Assembly (NCBI RefSeq): GCF_027244095.1
Contig: NC_069669.1
Span: 22,595,501-22,659,500, forward strand
Direction: 5' to 3'
Length of the DNA: 64,000 nucleotides
Source of the DNA: Hemicordylus capensis
Taxonomy: Eukaryota > Chordata > Lepidosauria > Squamata > Cordylidae
Position numbers and translations under genes: made by a program. Position 1 is the stretch's first letter; every line of letters begins with the position of its first letter. Shown piece by piece: positions 11,043 through 23,400 of the stretch. The notes under the pieces are model-generated. The model saw nothing but the letters and a program-made list of their open reading frames with translations. It was not told the DNA's origin and made no database searches.

Positions 11043-11375
11043 GGACATAGGAACATAGGAAGCTGCCATATACTGAGTCAGACCCTTGGTCCATCTAGCT
11101 CGGTATTGTCTACACAGACTGGCAGCGGCTTCTCCACAGTTGCAGGCAGGAGTCGCTCTCAGCTCTATCTTGGGAGATGCTGCCAGGGAGGGAACTTGGA
11201 ACCTTCTGCATGCAAGCAAGCAAAGGCTCTGCCCAGGGCGGCCCCTATCCCCTAAGGGGAAGATCTCACAGTGCTCACATATAGCCTCCCATTCAAATGC
11301 AAAGCAGGGTGGGCCCTGCTTAGCAAAGGGGACAAGTCATGCTTGCTGTCCCTGAGACCAGCTTTCCCAGTAGAT
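11043..11375 (-). repeat. Composite 5S/tRNA SINE, near full length
   Basis: The antisense reading has all parts: the AGGAAGCTGCCATATACTG end, a tRNA-like middle, then the 5S-like head (antisense CCCTGCTTAGC at about 11310) and CTGGTCTC at the 5' end. It is among the best templates for the family. Confidence 0.8.
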
Positions 11376-11854
11376 GAGAGAGATCATTTCAGCCTCTTTA
11401 TGACGTATTCTCCTTCAGGATACCCAAGGAGAGAGCAATTTCCGCCCATTGCCCAAACACAATGCAGGCAAACCAGAGCCCTTTTCCAGTAGCAATTAAG
11501 CACTTAGCCTGGTCCCTTACAAAGCCCAAGAGGTCTGGGGCGGGGAGAGCCACCTGCGGGAAAGCAACCTTTGGCACCGTGCCTTCTGGGAACTTTCTGT
11601 TGTTGTTTCTTGGCCAATTAACCGGTCAATTAGTTTTGCTGAAAGGACATTGGTACAGACTTGGCACGGGAACCAGGTTGCTGTTTTCTCAGGCTCGGTG
11701 GTGCTGCAGCAGCAGCAGATATGCTTATTCATTCATTCATTCATTCGTCCAAGCAAAGACCACCAACAAAGCACTTCATCTCATCCTCAACATCCAGACG
11801 TTGCTTCTTGGTTAGGCATTTACCAGCTCTGTGAAGCCTGCCCTAAAGCAGCCT

Positions 11855-11962
11855 AGAACATAGGAGTCAGACAATTGGTCCATCGAGCTCAGGATTGTCT
11901 ACACTGACTGGCAGCAGCTCTCCCTCCAAGGTTTCAGGCAGGAGACTTTCCCAGCCCTAATA
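11855..11962 (-). repeat. tRNA-Ala-like SINE, truncated
   Basis: Antisense 3' half only. It lies about 170 bp beyond the gene B stop codon and may be in its 3' UTR. Confidence 0.65.
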
Positions 11963-12128
11963 CAAGCAGAGAGGGCATGTGTAAGGCTGTGTAATAATCG
12001 GGACGAGGACATGGAGCTTTGCCAAATGATGTTATTGCAATAACCACAGAGACAAACCATTGAAATCTGCAAAATGTAATTATGGGAGAGATAAAGATGA
12101 ACCATTTTTTAGGATTTTTGAAGTCCAA

Positions 12129-14378
12129 TTAGGCCTTCTCCCATTCCTTCTTCCGAAGCTCCTTTCTTTGGATTTTCCCAGAAATTGTCTTGGGTAAGTG
12201 TTGAACAAATTCTATCTAATGAGAGAGAGAAAGAAAATACATCAATTCTGATTGCAAGCTGCATTCATTTTGTGAAGGATAAGGATCTCTTGAGTCTTGA
12301 AACTGCAAGGAAAATTACACTGTAATTCTTACAGTAATTCCAAGTATTGTACTTGCCTTTCTGGGGTACTTGTATGGAGCTGTAACTTTTTTGACATGGT
12401 CTTGCAGTTCAGTAATCAATTTTGCTTTATCATGCAACTGATAGGCATGAGACAGGATGATAAATGCTTTCACAACCTACAATGGAATCAAGTGAAGGAT
12501 ATATATATAGATAGATATAGATATATATCTCAATATCAGGCAGTAAGAAAGGACAGAGAGAGCTCACTGGACACAGCAGCACCATGGACAGATCACTGGG
12601 TAAGAGCAGACAAGAAACAAGGCCATTCCCAGGAGCATCCCCAGATGGCGATTTTACCATGGAAGGGCAGGTGTGTGTTCACATATCATCTAGATCAAGG
12701 CCGCTCAGCTTCAGCCCTCCTGCTTATGTTGGCCTGAAACTCCCATAATCCTTGGCTATTGGCCACTGTGGCTGGGAGTTATGGGAGTTGTAGTCCAAAA
12801 ACAGCTGAGGGGCCTAAGTTGAGTAAGCCTGATCTAGATTTACGTCGAATCCCTGACAGCTATAGGGGAGCACTCCACACACGATTGGGGTTTTGGAATG
12901 TAGCCCGATTTATGTCCGGGGTAAAAAAATCCACTTTTTGCTTTGGCGTTTTGGGGCAGATTCAAACTTGCAGGAAAGCCTTACCGTAAACCCTCAGGTT
13001 TAGTTACGCCTACTGTCTGGGAAAGCTCCAGGCAACATTAGGATGTTGTTCCAGCAAGAAGATAACGGAGGCCTTGAATAGGCCCATCCTCAGGCTCTGC
13101 CACTTTGACAGGACCTGCTGATGCTAAAAGGAGCCATGACTCCCAGTGCTGGCTTCCAATGCTGTTGGGGCTCCTCTCCAAAAGGGCAGCTTTGGAGACG
13201 CCTTCTGGAGCCGATTCCTTTGCCCAGGCTTCCCAGGCTTCTGTGCCTCCAGACCCTTTCTCTGATAATAGGGGGCCTGACTCCCGGACTGCAGCACGAG
13301 CTTACCTCTCCTCGGATGGGATCGGGGCTGCTGACAACAGCTGATTCCGCTACTGCTGGATGTTCTGTCAAAGCATGTTCCACTTCATACGGCCCAATGC
13401 GATATCTAATAGATAGAAAGAGTTTGGTCTTGGCCACTTATCAGCCTGAACCAAAGCCTTGTGCATACTGCACTGGCTGCCAGTTTGTTTCCAGATACAA
13501 TTCAAGGTGCCAGCTATTGCCTTTACAGCCCTAAACAAACTGGGCCCCGGGTACCTTAGGGACCGCCTGTTCCCAGCTGAACCTATACACTGACTAGATG
13601 GGCTGGGAGGGCTCTGCTCTTGGTGCCGACACCTTATGAGGCCTGTTTGTCGAGCCCGTGGGACAGGGCCTTCTCAGTGGTTGCCCCCAGGCTGTGGAAC
13701 CTGCTCTCAGCTGAGATCCACATGGCTCCCTCTCACCCAGCCTTTAAGAGGAAAGTGAGGGCTGCCCTTTTTATCCAGGCTTTTGACCAAAGAGCTTTCC
13801 CTTGCTCTTTTAAAATTTTTAGCTACATTTGTTCTGCTTTTATGTTTTTGTTACAAATATGACGAAAATTTATATACCACTTTTCACTAAGTTCCCAAAG
13901 TGGTTTACATAGATATGAATGAATGAATGAATATATATTTATAATATTTATTGCCCTCCTCCCTCCCCGATGTCAGCAGTGACACGTTATGTTGATGGCA
14001 TCTCTGGCTTTTATGTATTACCAGAAACACGGAGTTATGCAAAGGCTGAGAAGAAACACACCCAGAGGACAAGATGATATCATCTGCTCTCCCCACAAAC
14101 CGGATGTAGCCATCTCCATCCATGATCCCTCTGTCCCCGGTGAGGTAGAAGTCTCCGTGTTCTGTTGCAGCCGTTTTCTCTGGATCATCCTAAGGGCGAC
14201 AAAGGAGCATCTGTGAGGCTGATGATCACATAAGGACTGTGACACCAAATCTGGCAAGGCTTTTTCCAGTGACCGGGAAGACCAGGAGGCAGCTGATGAA
14301 TTGTCCTTGGGTCACGATTCTTTGTTCTTCATGACTTACATCTGGGCTCTTCTCATGATCCAAAGCAGGGTTGTTGGA

Positions 14379-14412
<34 letters not shown>

Positions 14413-17400
14413 AGAGGAGGTTGGCCATACAAGTGCCTTAACCGACTTGTTCTGCAAACTCCAGACTGTTGCCCTGGGCCAACTGGAGCATTTTGTGTGG
14501 GCACTGTTGAACCGTGTACTATAGACACGTTAAAATAGTGTTAACACATATACTCGTGGCATTCACTCACACACACACACACACACACACACACCCCAGG
14601 TGGAGATACTCGAATAGAAAGAGGGGTGGTGAAAGAGGGCCAGTGTATTTGTTCCAAGGTGTGGGGGAAAGACTTGTGAAAGTTAAAGCCACAGAGCATA
14701 AATGCTACCTCTTCTTCTCTCCAAGCGCCTGTCTAGTTTCCAGCCCCAACTCAGATCCCCTTCCAAAGAGCCCGCGGCTTCCACCTGCCCCAGATGCTCC
14801 ATTTAGTTCCCTCTTACCACATAGCCAAGGAAGAGGCCTAAGGGCCTTGTGGGTTTGATTCTAACAGCAATGTCGCCTTCTTTCCCGGGAGGCAGGCGAT
14901 TACAATGCTCATCGATAATCTAGAGAGAAGGACAGACAGTGCTTTGTAACTGCCCACAGCCCCATGGCTTCACTAGCACGGCAGCATTACAATCTCATGA
15001 GGTCGGTTGATTTAAATTGTATGGACCATTATGACTACGAAGGTTCTCCACACTAGAAATGCTCCCACCTGGACATCATAGGGTGGAAAGGGCTTCCCCA
15101 TAAACCCAGGCTTGGCCTTCATGCCTCGTCCAGTTCCACATAGCATAGTCTAAGAAAAGAAATGGTAAGTGTGCCATCAGGTTGGTGACTGGCAGTTTTC
15201 AACGATGGCTGGTGGCTGATTAACGTACATTTAGATCAGGCCTTGACAAATTTTATTTGAATCTAGGATTGATTGATTGATTAAGTGCCGTTAAGTCGTT
15301 CTAGACTCTTAGCGACCACATAGATAGATTCTCTCCAGGATGATCTGTCTTCAACTTGGCCTTGAAGGTCTATCAGTGGTGCATTACTCTGAGAGATCCT
15401 CAGCTCTTCCTCAGTAGCATGTTGAGTACCATCTGACCTGAGGGACCTATCATCTGGCACTACATCGACAATCATTCTGTTTTGTCTATCCATGTGGTTT
15501 TCTTGGTAAAATACAGGAGTGGTTTAGCATTGCCTCCTCCCGCGCAGTATGAAATGATGCCTTTATCATTGTCACTGAAGTATATATTGCTGCTGCCCAA
15601 TATAGGTGCCTGCTTGCTTTAGCTGGAGCCAGCCTCAAAATATAGGAGCCAGACAAGAGATGCTTGACAAAATCACCAGACTTAGTGACAGACATTGTGG
15701 AGGGGTGGGGCCCTCAATCCGTATTGATAATATCTAAATGTTGACTTCTGAGGGTCAAAGCAAATGTGGCATTAAACATGCTGGTCTCTTTCTTTCTTTT
15801 TCTTTTTAGAAAACAGTATTTGCAGAGGACATCAGTACATTTGGGGGCCATTGCACATTGAGAAGGGGCTTTAACCCTTCCCCCTTCGTGCTGTTTTCCT
15901 GATAAAAATCACTTCCAAAGCTGTTCTTTGTCTTGGGAGGGATGTTGCTATGAGCACCAAGAGCAGCTTTTCTCCCCGGGCAAACGTCAGTATGGACAGC
16001 AATTTTTTGTTGGAACAGCTGTACAGGGAGAAGGGGTTCAGCTCCCCCCACCTCATGTGTCAAAGTCTCAATCTTCAATTAAAACACGGAAAGACAATGA
16101 TGTGTTTAATGTCACATCTGGGTTGATGCACACTGAAGATGATATGCCTAAATTGTAACCACCTTGTACCCAAGATGGCAAAGATTAAAATAATCTAAAT
16201 CGGGACAAATCCCAGGCACCAGGGAGCCATGGCACCTAGAAATTTAATCGTGGTGCCTAGAGCTAGATATTCTACTCCTTCTCCACTAAGGGTTGGAGAG
16301 CCAGCTTAGGGGTGGAGAGCCCCTGGTGGCACAGTGGTAAAACTGCTGCCCTGTAACCAGAAGGTTACAAGTTTGATCCTGACCAGGGGCTCAAGGTTGA
16401 CTCAGCCTTCCATCCTTCCGAGGTCGGTAAAATGAGTACCCAGAATGTTGGGGGCAATATGCTAAATCATTGTAAACCGCTTAGAGAGCTCCGGCTATAA
16501 AGCGGTATATAAATGTAAGTGCTATTGCTATTGCTATGAGTGATTACATGTGGGCACGGTCTGTTGTAAGATATTCCCTTAGCGGGTAGGGCTGTAGCTC
16601 AGAACAGAGCATCTGTCTGCAAAAGTACCCAAGAAAACTGCCAGAGTTTGTTGGAAGGCATCATTCCCCCTGCTTTTCTGGTGAGAGTTAGAAATTAATG
16701 AATTTTCCTGGTGTTGTTTTTTTAAAAATTTTTGTGGTAGTGTGGGCAAGATCTGAAACCGACCCACCAAAGGGCATGCTGCTATCTTTCATGGTTTGGT
16801 CTGGGAATTTCAGGTCAGTGAGTGAGTGAGTGAGTGAGTGAAGCCAAAGTAGCTTTACATATACAGCAATAACTGGATGCAAACCTACCGTCTCTGTCTG
16901 CCCATATCCTTCATGGATCTCCAGTCCTGTCTGAAGCTTCCACTGTTCCAGCACTTCAAGGTTGGTTGGTTCTCCACCACTCTGACAATTCCTCAGACTT
17001 TTGAACTGATATCTGAAGATGGATATGGAAAAGCCTTAGTCTTCCTAAAAGAGATGACATTTCCCACAATGGATGGAGGGTTCAAATCCCTGCTGGTACT
17101 ATATCTGGCAGCAGTGATCTAGGAAGATGCTGAAAGGCATCATCTCATAGTGCGCAAGAGATGGCCACGGTCAACCCCTCCTGTATTCTACCAAAGAAAA
17201 TCACAGGGCTCTGTGGGTGCCAGGAGTCGAAATCGACTCGACGGCACACTTTACCTTTACAGACATCCAAGAGGAATAACAGAGCTCTTGATATTAGGAC
17301 ACATTTTCCAAACTCAATTGTTTGCAATTCAGCTTAGCTCAAAAAGAGCCTGGAATAAGTTGTTTTATTTATTGATTACAGTTATAAACTGCCACATCCA

Positions 17401-20400
17401 AAGACTCTGGGCAGTGTACAACAAGTTTAAAAATATGTAACGACAAACAAAATTTAAAATACACTACTTAAAACAATATAAAAACAATTTTAAAACTATT
17501 CAAACCATTTAAAACCAATTAAAATACTTAGGGACAATTTAAAAACCTTAGAAGGCCAGGCAGGGGCGTAGCTATAATTGAGCAAAAGGGTTCAAAGAAC
17601 ATGGGCCCCCAGCTCCTGAGGGCCCTCCAGCTCCACCCCTCCCTATTTTCTTCAATATCGCCCTCATTCTGGGGGGCCGCCAGAGAGAGGGATGAACACG
17701 GGCCCCCTCTCCCCTAGCTACGCCCCTGAGGCCAGGCCAGACAAGTAAGACCTTAGGGCTCTTTTAAAGGCCAACAGTGAGCCTAAACTGCAGATATCTG
17801 CTGAGAGTGCATTCCAGAGGCCAGGAGCAGCTGCAGAGAAGGCCCGGTTCTGAGTCGCCACCAGACTCCCGGTGGTAACTGGAGGTTCATCCTTAATTGT
17901 AAGGGTGTCTGTGTGTGTTTGTGCATGTGGGTCCTGCAAGTGAGAGTCACTGGGTGGGTTCAGACAGTCGTCTATATCATAGTTGGAATCCAAGTTCTTC
18001 ACTGCAGGGCCCAAGAGCCAGTGACGGTTCCCACCAACCCTACGTGCAACTCCCTGATTAGTTTTTTTATTGGGCATTTGTGAAGCTTTGGCCGAAGTGG
18101 AATACTCTGCACAGCCCCCCCCCCTCCAGCACCATGCCAAGACAACCATCCCCACTGCGCAGTGCTGCACTTTCCTGAGCACTGGGAGCGGGGTGGGGGG
18201 GGGGTGGCTCCTTTGAGGGAAAGAGAGCCCTCTCGAGCCCCTGCGCCATTTTGGAAGCCATGCGTGGAGAGCTGGGATGTGGAGCCCTTCCCGGTGCTTT
18301 CTGCCTAGAGCTCTGAAGAGAGGGCTCCTCCATCGCTCCTCAAGGGCCCTCCCAGCACTGAGAAAAGCCCAGTCCTGTGCCAAGGTCAGCGCACTGAGCA
18401 ATGGCTCTCATGTTGAAAAACCGTTGTAGGAGATCGGAAGGAGCAATGAACACATCAGCCCAGGTATTTTGCAATAAACTCTGCGGTAGGTTGCAAAACA
18501 GACAACTAAATAAACAGACAAATGTTTTTAAACACGTTGTAATCTCCTTTCTGCCTTTTCTTTAACCTTAAATAAAAAGAACAATATTAAGAAGTTGTTA
18601 CTATATTATGAAGTTTTAGAAAATTCTACAATGTAGTTGTACCTGCTAACATTATGTTGCAGAAGCATACGAAAAATAGTTGGTGTGCCGCAGAAAGTTG
18701 TCACAGGGTACTTGGCGAGAAGCTAGGAATTAAAAGGGGGAAAATCTCATAAATCACTAATTTTGCAAGCTAATTTTAAACATTTTTGAGGCATTGCAAG
18801 AAATGTGTGATACAGTGGTTATCATTTATATACCGCTTTTCAACCCCAAAAGTTATCAAACCAGTTTACATAGCAAAAAAAAAGAAAGAAAAAAAAAGGA
18901 GAGGTTCCCTGCTCCAAAAGAGATCACAATGTTAAAAAAAACATGCACATTGCAATTACCACTGGAGAGACGCCATATTGGGCTGAAGTGGGCTCTTCCT
19001 CTGCTAAATAAGCGAGCTACCAGCACCACCTTAAAAGGTGACTCTTAGCAGGAGTATTTACCCATACTGTGAGGTCATTCACACAATTGAAAACTATGTT
19101 CTACCCAGGTTTGGGAACTGTGTGTACTCCCAATTTTTGATTGCGTGGAAGCAAGGTTAGAAAAAAACCTGGGGAGCTTTTTTCCTACCTTGCTTCCACA
19201 CAATCACTTCTACCCAGGTTTTCCTCCAACCTTGCTTCCACACAATCAAAAATTGGGAGTACACACAATTCCCAAACCTGGGTAGAACACAGTTTTCAAC
19301 TGTGTGAATGACCTCTGTATTTACCCAAATAGAAGATGACTCTGAATTTAAAATGGCCTCCTTAAACATATGGCCTCCTTAAACAAATTTGGGCTATGCT
19401 ATTTAACCAAAAGGAAGAGAGCCCTAAATTGGACAAGCCCCCCAATTTCTAATATCAAAGAACTTGGAAAAGTCCTAGTCTTGGATTCAGGTAAATACAG
19501 TATGTGTACCATCGACAAGCTGGGCACATCCCAATTGTCCTGCCCTCTCAAAAGAAGAATGTTTTGTTTTGTTTTTAGATGTGATTGTTAACAGCCATGA
19601 ACGAGCTCCTTGCACAAAACTGCAGGTGCAAAAATTATTTAGACACTTTATTTCTTGATAAACCTTGAGCTCAAATTCCAAAGAAAGGTAGAGGGTCAAG
19701 TTCAGAGGATGTTAAAGTATGTAATGTAATTTCTTAGTGCCATCTGCTGACACTCCATAACAAAACCGAAGTCTTTTAAAAGTTAGAATAAAAGCAAGGG
19801 GGTTGCACAAGGGCCCCTGATGTGTCCTCACAGTTCTTTGAAGAATGCACACTCGGTTAGGATGTCTGCCCCCTTTCCCTCACCTTGGACTGTCTGAGCA
19901 AAACTGGTCTTGTGGTAGGGAGCTTGGATTGTCCCCTTGGCTTAGCAGGATCTGCCTTGATTTGCATTGGATTTGCATTTGGATTTGCATTTGGATGCAT
20001 TTGGACATATGGGCTCTGCAGGGTATTCTCCTTAGGGGTTGAGGCTGTCGCTCAGGGGAAGAGCCTCGGCTTGGCATGCAGAAGGTCCCCGTTTCCTTCC
20101 CTGGCAGCATCTCCAGGTGCATCTCCAGGCTGGGAACTGAGACGCCTGCCTGGAACCTGGGAGAGCCATTGTCAGTCATACATTCCCATTGAGGTCATCT
20201 GGAGAAGTCCGTCTCCAGTTGCCACTGGCTTGGCTGGCAGCCACACGGGGGTGGGCCTCCTTGGTTGCTGCCCCGAGACTGTGGAAGGTGCTCCCGACTG
20301 AAACACGATCCTCCCCATCTCTGGCAATTTTAAAAAAGCCTTTGAAAATCCACCTCTTCACCCAAGCTTTTTCAGCTTTTTAAATCTTTAGGTTTTAATC

Positions 20401-23400
20401 TGTTTTGACTTTTTACATTGTTTTTAAGTTTTATGTATGTTTTAACTTCTTGTATGTTATTGTTAACTGCCTTAGAGACAAAAGTTTGGGGCAATGTACA
20501 AATTTGATAGATAGATAGATAGAACACTGAGCAAAATATAGACCAAGGGTCTGACTCCGTATACAACAGCGTCCCTGTTCCTGTGTTCCAGATGGCCAGC
20601 AGATGGTGCTAAAATATTATGCAGCATCCTTTAATGTCTGGATTTGTCACTATATCTTGAAATTTGAGCTAAAGGTGGCATAACTTACAGCCTGGAAGAG
20701 CTGCTTGATTCATGGAAGAGCTTGGAGGCAGTCCCTTTGGGAGGAAGCTGCTGTGAGCACCCCACCTATGCATGAGCTGTTCTGCGTGTACATCGGAGAG
20801 AGTTCCTTAATGCTGTGTGTTTTCCTCTAACTGTTCTGCACCTTTCAGCTCTAGGCAATGACGTGCTGCTTACCTTTAGAACAGCGGTCGGGTCAAACTG
20901 CAGCATGCCGTGTGCAAAGATGCATGAGCCTTGGATCCATGGACAATACAAAGCACTAAAGGCGAATTTTACCCAGCCTGGATCAGACAGACCCCACATA
21001 ACATCTGTAGGATTTATTTCCATCCAAAACCTGTAAATAATGAGGCAAAAACCAGGCCTGCAGATTACACTGAATGTGAAATGCAACTTGAGTGATGTCC
21101 AAGGATCAGACTAGAGGTGAAGCGAGAAATCAGGGATTTCTTGATTTTTAAGATTATTATAAAGCAGTTGCTTGAGATAGGCTTGCCAGCCTTCCAGTAT
21201 TGGCTTTGAGTTTCCAGTTAATACCCCCTGGGAGTTTTACCACAAGTTTACTGTGAGGCTTTACTGCAAATTCGAAGTTGCCCCAAAAAAAGAAAGAAAG
21301 AAAGATGAAAAAAGTAGATTTTTTAAAACCCTGGATATAAATCAGGCTACACTCCAATGCGCAGTGAAAAACCTGAATCGTGTCTGATGTGCTCCCCAAC
21401 AGCTTGCAGGGACTTTGGGGTAAATCTGGCTGATATGTGAACGCACCCCCTTCATTCTGGAGGGGGTACAAACTAAAAGCCGGGTGTGAAAAACGTCCAG
21501 GTGATCGCCAGAAACTGGACTGAAAAGCTGCTGACAGGTGGCTTCCCACATGGGTCTGTCTGGCACTGGCTGCATATTCTGTGAGTTTTAACTTCTTGGG
21601 CATGACGCAGCAGCAAGCATGCCGAGTGGCAGTCCAGGGCAGAGGTCAAGCCTGGCACACTTCATTCAACTGCTGGAATCTGCCAAAGTACAATAAACCT
21701 CTGACTTGAAGACTCTGTCGGGCAGCCACCTCTGTCCGTCTCAGCAATCTGGGCTGGGAAAAGAGAGAGAGAGAGAGAGAGAGAGACCTACCGTGCACCA
21801 AACGTCAGTCCTATCCCCAAACTGCTACAGGAATGCTCCACCATCTTGGGATTGCCTGTGGTGCCACTGGTAAAGTAGATGGTCATTGGATCTTGACTCT
21901 TTGTTTTAACAGGCTGGTGCTCATCAGATGCAGCTCTTTGAAAGAGAGAAGCAGGGTGGGCTATCTGCCATTGAATCCAAGGACTTAATGCAGCCTGTGG
22001 AACATAGGGAGCTCCCTTCTACTGAGTCTATCTAGCTCAGCATTGGCCACGCTGACTGGTGGTGGCTCTACAAGTGTAGTCTGATCTGGAGAGGAAACCT
22101 GGGACCTCTTGCATGCAAAGCAGACACTCTGCCATGGAGCTACAGCTCCCTCCCCCAGGCGTCTAGGATCTGAGTGTGGTCTGTTGATTTGGGGTACATA
22201 GGAAGTTCCCTTATGCAGGGTCAGACACATTGGCCCATCCAGCTCAGTACTGTCTGCACTGACTGGCAGCAGCTCTCCAAGGCAGGAGTCTTGCCCAGCC
22301 CTATCTGGAAATGCTGCTAGTGAGTGAATCTGGGACCTTCTGCTTGCAAAGCAGATGCTCTGCCACAGAGCTCTGGCCCCACCCCCCAAGGTGGCACACA
22401 CGGGTCTCCCATACTGGCACTGACCACACCAAGACCTGCTTAGCTCCAGGCAGGTGGTCACATCACCTTCCCTTAGACCAGGCTCTGGGATGCGTCTCAT
22501 CAGGCAGGAGCGATCCTCACTTGAGCAGGTTATGGAAGTCCAGCCAGCCTTCTCTGCTGCCTTTGGAGACCAGCATCCGGCTTTTCAGCAAGGGGCCACT
22601 AGATCCAACTGAATCTACTAAAGGTGCCATGGCATCGTTTGTAATGATGCATTTGGCCTTCGAGGTTTGGAGTCTGTACAGAATATCTTTAGCTGTCAGT
22701 AGGATTGTGGCTGGAATAAAGACAATCCCTAGGAGTAAGGGGGGAAAAGGTGAGATTAAATTATTTATGGTCAACACCCATCTGAGAAGTATTTCTGAAC
22801 GTGCTGGCAATGTTCATGTTTGTGGATGTTCATGCTTGTGGATGTTCATGCTTGTGGATGCATAGCATGAATATTTATATACCGCTCTTCAACCAAGGTT
22901 CACAAAGCGGTTTACAAAGAGAAAGGCATAAATAAAATGGTCCCCTGTCCCCAAAGGGCTCACAGTCTAAAAAGAAATGTAAGGCAGATACCAGCAACAG
23001 CCACTGGAGGGATGCTGTGCTGGGGGTGGATAGGGCCAGTTGCTCTCCCCTTGCTAAATATAAGAAAATCACCACTTGAAAAGGAGTCTCTTTGAGTTCG
23101 CATACTAGGATGTTATGATCTTTATGGAGCACCGGTGGGCAAGAGGCAGGTACTGGAAGGCTGGAGGTAACCTGCAGATACATCAGTTTCACAAAAATCT
23201 GGAGGAGAAAAAAACCCTAAGGGGGCAAATGCTGCCTTCATAACTACTCCAGTGTGACTACCCCAATGTGACTAAATGGAGTGGGAGGTTTACAGACTTA
23301 GAAGGCAGTTAACAGACAACCCAGATCGGTGGAGCTAATGGAACTCATGGCAAGGAGGAAGGAAGGAAGGAGGATTTGAACAAAAAGAGCGGGAAATTTA

